Made by a program: the position numbers and the translations under genes. From positions 1 to 36,227 of the forward strand of contig DAOTTW010000322.1 in NCBI GenBank assembly GCA_034437615.1: a stretch of DNA of 36,227 nucleotides. Direction: 5' to 3'. The notes under the pieces were generated by a model that saw nothing but the letters and a program-made list of their open reading frames with translations, was not told the origin of the DNA and did not search any database. Shown here piece by piece: positions 22,063 through 28,677 of the stretch. How positions within the stretch are numbered: the stretch's first letter is position 1; each line of letters opens with the position of its first letter. This DNA comes from DAOTTW01 sp034437615. GTDB lineage: Bacteria > Chloroflexota > Anaerolineae > Aggregatilineales > Phototrophicaceae.

Positions 22063-24369
22063 TTATTCCAGCACACCGCCCACCCGCAGCAGATAGCGCC
22101 GTAACTCGCGATCCACGGCTTCTGTGCTCAGTGGTGTGAAGCCGAAATCCGACATGATCGACAACGACTGATCCAGATAGTAGGCCAAGAAGGTATTCAC
22201 GGCGAAATTCTGCTGAACGCCGATGAGGTTTGCATACAGCAAGGCCGGGCGCACCAGCAGGTAATTCGGCCCTTCGACGTTCTCCAGTGTTGGCGCGATG
22301 CCAGCCAACGACACCGCACGCAACACAGCCTGATTGCTGAGGTAATAGTCAAAATCGACGACGGCTATCGCGTTCACTTCCCCCGCCGCATCCCAAACGA
22401 GGTTCGCATTGTTGGAGTCGAACAACGTGTTACCAGCCTGTAGCACACCAAGCGCTTCACCTGCGAAGATAATATCGACCAGCAGGTTATAGGCATCCGA
22501 GCCGGGTTCCGGCAGATAGCGGGCAATTGGCTCCGGTGGGAAGTTCGGGTTCACATCCGACCAGCGCGTGAGCGTCAGCGCTTCGCGCAAATCCTGCACG
22601 CTCAGGTCTTGCACGAAGGTATTCAGCGGGTTGACGACCACCACCAACGATGTCCCCGTACCAATGCGGACCGCTAGCGGCTGGACGTTATTTTCGTCGC
22701 AGAGAGCGCGTTCATCGGCTCGGATGTTGCGCGTGGTATAGGCAAAGTCGATGGATGCACGGCAGAGGCGTTCCAGGCTGTCTTCATTGCTAGTTGCTTC
22801 AAGCGTGATTGGCCCAGGATAACCGTTCTCTGTGAACATGTCTGCAATCACCTGAGACGCGGGCCGCAGCGCCGGATCACCCGCCGCGAAGCGCGGACCG
22901 CGAATGTTGCTGAAGTCACGCTTGCGCAAGCGCACTGTGCGCGGGTCGGGGCCTGGGTTCAAGATCAGGCCGACGGTTGCATCTTCTGTTTCCGCTTGCA
23001 ATGTAAGCTGCTGCCCCAGCCGGTCCAGCAGCAACACCTGCTTGGAGGGTGGCCAGACCGTTGTTTCATCAAAGACAACGCCGCCCACGCTTGTCGTCAC
23101 CACCACCTGGCTGCGTTGCAGCGCATTGAGCGATGCCAGCACGTTATCAATGCGCAAGATGCTATCATCCACGAATTCCGCCGGGAACATCTGCACACCC
23201 GTCAGAATCGCGCCGCTCAGGTCTGCGCCACTCAGGATCGCGCCAAGCAAGACCGCCCCTTCCATGCGTGCCTCTTGCAAATTGGCCGATGATAGGCGCG
23301 TGCCGATTAAGCTGGTGCCAGAAAGCCGCGCCCGCATCAGGTCCGCGTTGCCCAGGTTGGCCATGTTCGCATACGCGCCGCTCAGGTCTGCATCGCTCAG
23401 ATCTGCGCCGCTCAGGTTGGCCCCGCTCAGGCGTGCCCCAACGAGGCTGGCCCCGCGCAGGTTGGCCCCGGTCAGGCTTGCGTTGATTAAGCGCGTGCCA
23501 CGCAGCTCCAAACCGGATAGGTTGACCTCCGTCATCGTCGTGTTGGATAGGTCCGCCCCTTCTAAGAGCAAGCGCGTCAGGTCGCTTTGCGTCAGGTTGG
23601 CCTGCGTCAGGTTGGCCCCGCGCAGGTCGGCGTTGCGCAGGTCGGCGTTGCGCAGGTCGGCGTTGCGCAGGTCCGCACGCCGCAGGTCCGCGCCCACCAT
23701 GCTGGCCCCGTTCAGTTTGGCCCCTTGCAGGTTGACATCCGACAGTTTGGCACCAGAGAGGTCGCTATTGCTGAGGTTCGCGCCGCTGAGGTTGGCCCCA
23801 CTCAAATCCGCCTCCACGAAATCCGTGTCGCGCAGGTTCATGCCGACTAATTGCGCGTTATTGATGTTGACCGCTGTGCAATTAGGAATGCACCAGATCG
23901 GCCATTGTATCGCTTGTAGCAGCAGCACAAAGCCCGTCAGGATGAGATAAGCGAGCAAGGTCATGCGGGAGACAAGCGTCACCTGAAAGCCAGTCAGCGA
24001 CCCTGCATCGGCAACCCCAACGAAAATCCGCAGCAACGCCCATAGCCCAACGCCGCCCAACACCGCAAAGTAGACGTACCAGCGCCACGTCGCCAGATAA
24101 CCGATAAAGGGCAGGCTATTCAGCGCCAGGCCAGCCCCGACCATGATAATCAGTATGATGATGGGGCCGCGTAGCCGCGCATAGAGTGTGTTTTCATAAG
24201 CCACACCGCGCCGCCTACTGTACAGGCGCATGGCAGTGGTCAGGAAGCGCACAACGATGCGCGCTAAAAACCAGAATGCGAAGAGGATAGCGAGCGCCGT
24301 CGCCAATTCAAGCACGCTAAGGCCCAACAGACGCGCTTCCCAGAATGGGGCACTGAACAATTCATCCAC
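22063..24369 (-). CDS. Four-helix membrane domain fused to pentapeptide repeats and a PstS-like domain
   Basis: A 768-residue protein in three parts. Residues 10-155 carry about four membrane helices, loosely like the membrane part of MscS-type proteins (VAYENTLYARLRGPIIILIIM), a weak resemblance. Residues about 165-395 are roughly 45 pentapeptide repeats of A(D/N)LXX type, which fold as a right-handed quadrilateral beta-helix. After a beta-rich linker (400-485), residues about 490-768 look like a PstS-type phosphate-binding fold: IDFAYTTRNIRADERALC, VVVVNPLNTFVQDLSVQDLREALT, EPGSDAYNLLVDIIF. Three identical 15-base units encode RNADL (235-249). The start is GTG with GAGG 7 bases upstream. 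It may be an envelope sensor or scaffold for a phosphate-like ligand; that is inference. Confidence 0.78.
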   Translation of the reverse strand: MDELFSAPFWEARLLGLSVLELATALAILFAFWFLARIVVRFLTTAMRLYSRRRGVAYENTLYARLRGPIIILIIMVGAGLALNSLPFIGYLATWRWYVYFAVLGGVGLWALLRIFVGVADAGSLTGFQVTLVSRMTLLAYLILTGFVLLLQAIQWPIWCIPNCTAVNINNAQLVGMNLRDTDFVEADLSGANLSGANLSNSDLSGAKLSDVNLQGAKLNGASMVGADLRRADLRNADLRNADLRNADLRGANLTQANLTQSDLTRLLLEGADLSNTTMTEVNLSGLELRGTRLINASLTGANLRGASLVGARLSGANLSGADLSDADLSGAYANMANLGNADLMRARLSGTSLIGTRLSSANLQEARMEGAVLLGAILSGADLSGAILTGVQMFPAEFVDDSILRIDNVLASLNALQRSQVVVTTSVGGVVFDETTVWPPSKQVLLLDRLGQQLTLQAETEDATVGLILNPGPDPRTVRLRKRDFSNIRGPRFAAGDPALRPASQVIADMFTENGYPGPITLEATSNEDSLERLCRASIDFAYTTRNIRADERALCDENNVQPLAVRIGTGTSLVVVVNPLNTFVQDLSVQDLREALTLTRWSDVNPNFPPEPIARYLPEPGSDAYNLLVDIIFAGEALGVLQAGNTLFDSNNANLVWDAAGEVNAIAVVDFDYYLSNQAVLRAVSLAGIAPTLENVEGPNYLLVRPALLYANLIGVQQNFAVNTFLAYYLDQSLSIMSDFGFTPLSTEAVDRELRRYLLRVGGVLE
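23623..23667 (-). repeat. Perfect 15-bp tandem repeat in the pentapeptide gene
   Basis: Three exact copies of a 15-base unit (on the plus strand GCAGGTCGGCGTTGC phase) encode RNADL three times. Perfect nucleotide identity, against the varied codons of the other pentapeptide units, suggests recent slippage or duplication. Confidence 0.85.
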
Positions 24370-24629
24370 TTGTCTGCCTCATTGGATTATGGTTGCGTAT
24401 TTGGTTGTGTTGAAATAGCAGGTACAGCACCCAAGCATGATTGTACGTGGATCAATGTATCTTGCAACATTCAGGACGCGATTTTTGCTGGATTGACGAG
24501 CGGCCCCGTAGTACCCTTCGCTATCTTTAACGGCGGTTGTGTGTGGCTTGTGCAGCCATAGCAGGATAATTATACACAACTCATCGTAACAAATAGCGCA
24601 ATTTTGCGTAGCATCCGCGTGAAAATTGG
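24370..24629. other. Intergenic region, no gene seen
   Basis: This 260-base region lies between the SDR stop and the start of the membrane/pentapeptide gene, both on the minus strand. Frames of 60-66 codons exist on both strands but have no ribosome-binding site or recognisable sequence. The end nearest the SDR stop carries GTGAAAATTGGC (24619-24630), the same 12 bases that open the full-length repeat elements. The promoter for the downstream gene should be here, but I find no convincing boxes. Confidence 0.5.
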
Positions 24630-25373
24630 CTATGTCAGGGGGCGGCCCCCATCGACCGGAATGATGGCCCCGGTGGTGAACGCCAGATGCGTTGCCACTG
24701 CATACACGGCCTCTGCGACATCCTCGGCTGTTGCGATGCGCTTCAGGGGTGTGGCGTCTGCTTGCGCCTGTAGATATGCCTCTGGCATCCGGCGCGCATA
24801 GTCGCCCAGCACCCAGCCCGGCGCAATGCTCACCACGCGGATTTTCGGGGCCAGCGCACGCGCCAGGCTCATGGTGATGTTGTCGATGGCGGCTTTGCTG
24901 GCACAGTAGGCGACATTGCTGCCCACAGCCGTGCGTGCTGCAATCGAACTAACATTAACCACCAGACCGCCATCACCCGCCAGCAGCAGCTTTTTCATGG
25001 CACGCACTGAAGCCAGCGTCCCGCGCACATTGACGCGGAAGATGCTGTCAATCAGGTCATCGTCCAGCGCATCGAGGTCGTCATGTGGCACCGGGCGCGT
25101 AATGCCCGCGTTGTTCACAAGGATGTCCAGCGTGCCATAGCGTGCTGCGATGTCTGTGGCGAGTGCGGCTTGCGCGGCGCTGTCGTCTACGGGTGCTTGC
25201 GCGACCATGTGGCCCTCGCCTGCCAGTTCCCCGGCGACGCCTTCGGCTGTGTCTTTGCTTTTGCTGTACGTAATAACGACTTTTGCGCCTTCGTCGGCCA
25301 ATTTGCGGCAGATGGCGCTGCCGATGCCACCACCACCACCCGTCACCAGCGCGATTTTACCCTGCAAATCCAT
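24630..25373 (-). CDS. Short-chain dehydrogenase/reductase (FabG-like)
   Basis: A 247-residue classical SDR using NAD(P). TGGGGGIG (11-18) is the dinucleotide-binding glycine motif, NNAG is at 87-90, and the catalytic Ser142/143, Tyr156 and Lys160 lie in SSIAAR and YCASK. The C-terminus FTTGAIIPVDGGRPLT is typical. A FabG fatty-acid role is unlikely given the neighbours; it is the last gene of the aldolase/HisD-like/LacI operon, 17 bases after the regulator, and probably oxidises a hydroxyl group of the pathway's substrate. GAGGA lies about 7 bases before the start. Confidence 0.93.
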   Translation of the reverse strand: MDLQGKIALVTGGGGGIGSAICRKLADEGAKVVITYSKSKDTAEGVAGELAGEGHMVAQAPVDDSAAQAALATDIAARYGTLDILVNNAGITRPVPHDDLDALDDDLIDSIFRVNVRGTLASVRAMKKLLLAGDGGLVVNVSSIAARTAVGSNVAYCASKAAIDNITMSLARALAPKIRVVSIAPGWVLGDYARRMPEAYLQAQADATPLKRIATAEDVAEAVYAVATHLAFTTGAIIPVDGGRPLT

Positions 25374-25390
25374 GTGCTATCCTCGTGAGG

Positions 25391-26398
25391 TTATCGTGTG
25401 TGCAAATTGCGAACAGAGCCGCGCACCACCAACTGACCGGGCACAAATTCCAGCTTGGGCGGCGTGTCCGGCCCTGTAATGCGGGCTTGCATCAGGTCCA
25501 TTGTACGCGCAATCATCACATCGACCTCTTGCCGGATGGTCGTCAGGTTATAGACGGGCCAGCCCGCCATCGGAATATCATCAAAGCCGATAATGCTGAC
25601 ATTCTGCGGCACGCGCCGGTGTAGCACACGGGCTGCGTCCATCGCGCCCATTGCCATGATGTCATTCGCGCAGAAAATCGCATCCGGTGGTGTGCCCTGA
25701 CGCAGTAAATCCAATGTGGCCATGTAACCTGCATCGTAGCTGTAGGTCGCTTGCCAGCGTTGCGGCTTACCGTAACCGCGTTCGAGCAAGCGCTGTGTAA
25801 AGCCGCGTTCGCGGTCCGTGTTCGTAGAGGTGTCCGGTGTGCCTGCGACGTAAACGAGGCGCTCATGGCCACTATCCAGCAGCACATCGGCCACTTGCCG
25901 GCCCCCTGCGATGTTATCCGCACACACAGCGCTGGCGTTCGCACCCTGCACATAACGATTGAACAAGATCACGGGCGTTCCAGCACGCGCACAGACGTCG
26001 GCCATCTCCGATGATAGCGCCGCAGAGGTGACAATCAGCGCGTCAACATTGTATTGCAGCACCAGCGGCAGCAATTCATCCACGCTCTGATCTGCTGCCG
26101 CCGTAAACAGCAACGCCTGCTTGTCCATCGCCTGCAAGCGCTGCAAGAATTTCTCCAGCACATACGGGTAAAACGGGCTGGTGATATTGGCCATGACAAT
26201 GCCGACGATATTGGTCTGCCGCGTGCTCATCATACGGGCGATGGCGTTGGGCTGATAGCCGAGGTCATGCGCAGCCGCTAGCACGCGCTCGCGTGTTTCC
26301 TGCGTGACGTTGGGCGCATCATCGCTGAACACACGCGAGACGGTGGATTGTGAGACGCCTGCTTGCCTGGCAACGTCCTTTGATGTGACCCGCTTCAT
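25391..26398 (-). CDS. LacI-family transcriptional regulator
   Basis: A 335-residue repressor. The helix-turn-helix is VTSKDVARQAGVSQSTVSRVFSDD (4-27), followed by the hinge segment GYQPNAIARMMSTRQTNIVGIV. The rest is a periplasmic-binding-like ligand domain ending in QLVVRGSVR. These proteins bind a pathway sugar or metabolite and leave the operator. A 14-bp perfect palindrome of LacI type lies at 28561-28574 at the promoter of this same operon, so it very likely controls its own expression with that of the three enzymes. It sits 17 bases after the HisD-like gene. Confidence 0.95.
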   Translation of the reverse strand: MKRVTSKDVARQAGVSQSTVSRVFSDDAPNVTQETRERVLAAAHDLGYQPNAIARMMSTRQTNIVGIVMANITSPFYPYVLEKFLQRLQAMDKQALLFTAAADQSVDELLPLVLQYNVDALIVTSAALSSEMADVCARAGTPVILFNRYVQGANASAVCADNIAGGRQVADVLLDSGHERLVYVAGTPDTSTNTDRERGFTQRLLERGYGKPQRWQATYSYDAGYMATLDLLRQGTPPDAIFCANDIMAMGAMDAARVLHRRVPQNVSIIGFDDIPMAGWPVYNLTTIRQEVDVMIARTMDLMQARITGPDTPPKLEFVPGQLVVRGSVRNLHTR

Positions 26399-26415
26399 AG
26401 GCTGGACGGCCTGCT

Positions 26416-27726
26416 TTAGTCGCCTGCGACGGCTTCTTCTGATTTTTCTGTCTTGTAGCGGCGCACACGCAGATCACACTGTTCTTTGTGGCCTATGAAG
26501 CCTTCAAGCTCGCAGAGGCGCGACCCATATTCCCCGATCATCGCGCTGGCTGCATCGCTCATCACGCGCTGATAGGTGCACGTCTTGATGAATTTACCGA
26601 CCCAGAGGCCACCCGTGTAGCGTGCGGCCTTCTTGGTGGGCAGCGTGTGGTTGGTGCCGATGACTTTATCACCATAGGCGACGTTTGTGCGCGGCCCCAG
26701 GAACAGCGCGCCATAGTTGCTCATATTGTCCAAGAAGTAATTCGGGTCTTGCGTCAGGATTTCGACGTGTTCGCTGGCGATGTCATCCGCGACCTGGAGC
26801 ATTTCGTCGTCGCTGTCACACAGGATGATCTCGCCGTAATCACGCCAGGACGCACCCGCTAAATCCGCAGTGGGCAGCACGGCTAGCTGACGGTCAATCT
26901 CGGCCTGTATGTTTTCGGCCAGTTCACGGCTGGTCGTCAGGAAAACCGCAGGCGACGATGGGCCATGTTCGGCCTGCCCTAGCAGGTCGGTGGCGCAGAT
27001 TTCCACGTCGGAGGTGTCATCTGCGATCACCAGCACCTCCGTCGGACCCGCTAGCAGGTCGATGCCGACGACGCCGAACAACTGTCGCTTGGCTTCTGCG
27101 ACGAACGCATTACCAGGGCCGACGATCATATCCACAGGCTCGATGCCAACCGCACCATAGGCCATCGACGCCATCGCTTGCACACCACCCAAAATGTAAA
27201 TTTCGTCTGCGCCCCCAAAATACATGGCAGCAATCGTCGCGGCAGGCAATTCACCGTTAATCGGCGGCGTGCAGGCCACCACACGCTCTACGCCTGCGGT
27301 CTTGGCCGTGAGCACGCTCATATGCGCCGAGGCGACCATCGGGTAACGTCCACCGGGCACGTAGCAGCCGACGCTGCGCACAGGGATATGCTTATGGCCG
27401 AGGATCACACCCGGCAGCGTTTCGACCTCAATATCTTGCAGGGCGGCGCGCTGTGCCTGCGCGAAGTTACGCACCTGATCCTGTGCAAATTGAATGTCGG
27501 CAATCGTCTGCTGCGGCAAGGTGGCGATTACAGCTTCAATTTGCTGCTGTGACAGCTTGAAGCTATCCGGGTCCCATTTGTCGAACTTCACCGACAGTTC
27601 GCGCACGGCGTCGTCTTTGCGCGTGCGGATGTCCGCGAGGATGCCGCGCACGGTATCCTGTACTTTGGCGTCGGCCTGCGCCAGTTCGTCTACACTCTTG
27701 CCTTTTTTGATGTACTGTACGGCCAT
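26416..27726 (-). CDS. HisD-family dehydrogenase, sulfopropanediol/hydroxy-substrate type
   Basis: A 436-residue relative of histidinol dehydrogenase, an NAD- and Zn-dependent four-electron oxidase of alcohol to acid. Zinc ligands match as Gln251 and His254 (LLGQAEHG), Asp353 (YGDKV) and His413 (GFIGHKE). The catalytic pair Glu319-His320 is in SEHVEI. No other his gene is near; the neighbours are an aldolase, an SDR and a LacI regulator. LPGVILGHKHIPVRSVGCYVP and YTGGLWVGKFIKTCTYQRV resemble, from memory, the HpsN-like sulfopropanediol 3-dehydrogenase group rather than true HisD. So I infer oxidation of a small polyol-like substrate, not histidine synthesis. GGAG is 8 bases before the start. 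Confidence 0.85.
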   Translation of the reverse strand: MAVQYIKKGKSVDELAQADAKVQDTVRGILADIRTRKDDAVRELSVKFDKWDPDSFKLSQQQIEAVIATLPQQTIADIQFAQDQVRNFAQAQRAALQDIEVETLPGVILGHKHIPVRSVGCYVPGGRYPMVASAHMSVLTAKTAGVERVVACTPPINGELPAATIAAMYFGGADEIYILGGVQAMASMAYGAVGIEPVDMIVGPGNAFVAEAKRQLFGVVGIDLLAGPTEVLVIADDTSDVEICATDLLGQAEHGPSSPAVFLTTSRELAENIQAEIDRQLAVLPTADLAGASWRDYGEIILCDSDDEMLQVADDIASEHVEILTQDPNYFLDNMSNYGALFLGPRTNVAYGDKVIGTNHTLPTKKAARYTGGLWVGKFIKTCTYQRVMSDAASAMIGEYGSRLCELEGFIGHKEQCDLRVRRYKTEKSEEAVAGD

Positions 27727-27752
27727 TGTGTCATCTCCATCTACATTCTATT

Positions 27753-28511
27753 TTATGCTTGGGTTTGCTGTACCATCTGCGCGGCGTATTCGCTCAGCAA
27801 CATGCTATCCGTTTTGACCGTTACAAAACGGTAGCCGCGTGCAATCATCTGCTTGGCGTAATCCGGCGACGCGGTGAACAAGCCCGCGATCAGGTTGTTT
27901 TGCTCGCAGGCCGCCACCACGCGCTCTAGGGCGGCGTCCACCTGCTGATCGTCGCTATCGAAGCCCACGCCACCCGTCAGGCTCAGGCGTAGGTCACCCG
28001 TCCCCACGAAAATCATATCCAGACCGGGCACAGCGGCAATCGCATCCAGGTTTTGCAGCGCCTCGGCGGTTTCTACCATCGCAATCGTCAGGATTTCGTC
28101 GTTGGCGTGCTGTGCGTAATCCGCTCCAGCGTAGAGGCGTGCCCGCGTCGGCCCCAAACTACGGAAGCCCTGCGGCGGATAGCGGCACGCGCCCACAAAT
28201 TGCGCACATTGCTCGGCGGTGTTAACCATCGGGCAGATGATGCCGTAAGCACCAGCGTCTAGCAAGCGCATCACGGCCCCCGGCTCATACCAGTTTACGC
28301 GGGCAATCGGTACGGTGTCGGTTGTGGAGATGGCCTGCATCATCTGAATGGCCGTCTCGATGCTGTGCATCCCGTGCTGTAGGTCAACGGTCAGGCTATG
28401 CCAGCCTGCGTGCGCCATCAGTTCAGCGGACCATGTGCTAGGGATGTGCAACCAGCCATTCAGCACCACACCCCCCTCGGACCAGATTTGTTTTAAGCGG
28501 TTTTTTCGCAT
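27753..28511 (-). CDS. HpcH/HpaI-family class II aldolase
   Basis: Start at ATG 28511 (252 residues); a TTG directly before it is an alternative. The family cleaves 2-keto-3-deoxy acids or similar to pyruvate and an aldehyde with a divalent metal. Visible features: SLTVDLQHGMH with the conserved His of the active site, ICPMVNTAEQC, the metal ligand Glu in AMVETAEAL, and the matching Asp in FVGTGDLRLSL. It is the first gene of the four-gene operon, and the inferred transcription start lies about 57 bases upstream. The exact keto-acid cannot be told. Confidence 0.88.
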   Translation of the reverse strand: MRKNRLKQIWSEGGVVLNGWLHIPSTWSAELMAHAGWHSLTVDLQHGMHSIETAIQMMQAISTTDTVPIARVNWYEPGAVMRLLDAGAYGIICPMVNTAEQCAQFVGACRYPPQGFRSLGPTRARLYAGADYAQHANDEILTIAMVETAEALQNLDAIAAVPGLDMIFVGTGDLRLSLTGGVGFDSDDQQVDAALERVVAACEQNNLIAGLFTASPDYAKQMIARGYRFVTVKTDSMLLSEYAAQMVQQTQA

Positions 28512-28543
28512 CAATCACAGTTCAGGGCTTAATTGGGTAAAAA

Positions 28544-28574
28544 GTATGCAAGCCACTGCCTGCATACGTATGCA
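28544..28574. promoter_or_regulatory. LacI-type operator with an extra half-site
   Basis: TGCATACGTATGCA (28561-28574) is a perfect 14-bp palindrome with a central CG, as in LacI-family operators. A third copy of the half-site, GTATGCA, lies at 28544-28550, forming with TGCATAC (28561-28567) a further inverted repeat. On the minus strand the palindrome begins 1 base after the -10 box and covers the expected start of transcription, the ideal place for repression. The probable binder is the LacI protein at 25391-26398. Confidence 0.75.
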
Positions 28575-28575
28575 A

Positions 28576-28604
28576 ACAATAGCAGGAATATGTTTACTTG
28601 TCAA
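28576..28604 (-). promoter_or_regulatory. Promoter of the aldolase/HisD-like/LacI/SDR operon
   Basis: Minus-strand TTGACA (28604-28599), a perfect -35, and TATTGT (28581-28576) with exactly 17 bases between. It lies about 65 bases before the aldolase start. This is the strongest promoter match seen in the window. Confidence 0.75.
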
Positions 28605-28638
28605 CAAGTTATGCGGTTATGCATCGGGGCGACCTTGA

Positions 28639-28671
28639 CGTAACCACTTCGACATTGTCGAAGTAGTTACG
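28639..28671. repeat. 33-bp near-perfect palindrome after the propeller/PPC gene
   Basis: CGTAACC-ACTTCGACA and TGTCGAAGT-AGTTACG form 16-bp arms around a single T with one mismatch. It starts 7 bases after the stop of the minus-strand gene at 28678, so it could end transcription as a stem, though no T-run follows. The same sequence, decayed, appears at 5539-5558 and 21707-21725, so it belongs to the repeat set. Confidence 0.75.
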
Positions 28672-28677
28672 ACGTGG

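Noticed and set aside
21933..22139. A 68-codon plus-strand frame with a lipoprotein-like N-terminus (LLPLIFSGCYS)
   Set aside because: It starts with TTG, has no ribosome-binding site, overlaps the end of the well-supported membrane/pentapeptide gene by 77 bases, and its C-terminal part is only the antisense of that gene.
22904..23950. A 348-codon plus-strand frame rich in Arg, Leu, Ser and Pro
   Set aside because: It is the antisense shadow of the pentapeptide-repeat gene; the periodic codons keep the opposite strand open. It shows no family features.
26416..27726. True histidinol dehydrogenase of histidine biosynthesis
   Set aside because: No his genes are adjacent, and the operon contains an aldolase, an SDR and a LacI regulator. 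The sequence resembles the HpsN-like branch. Not fully excluded without a genome search.
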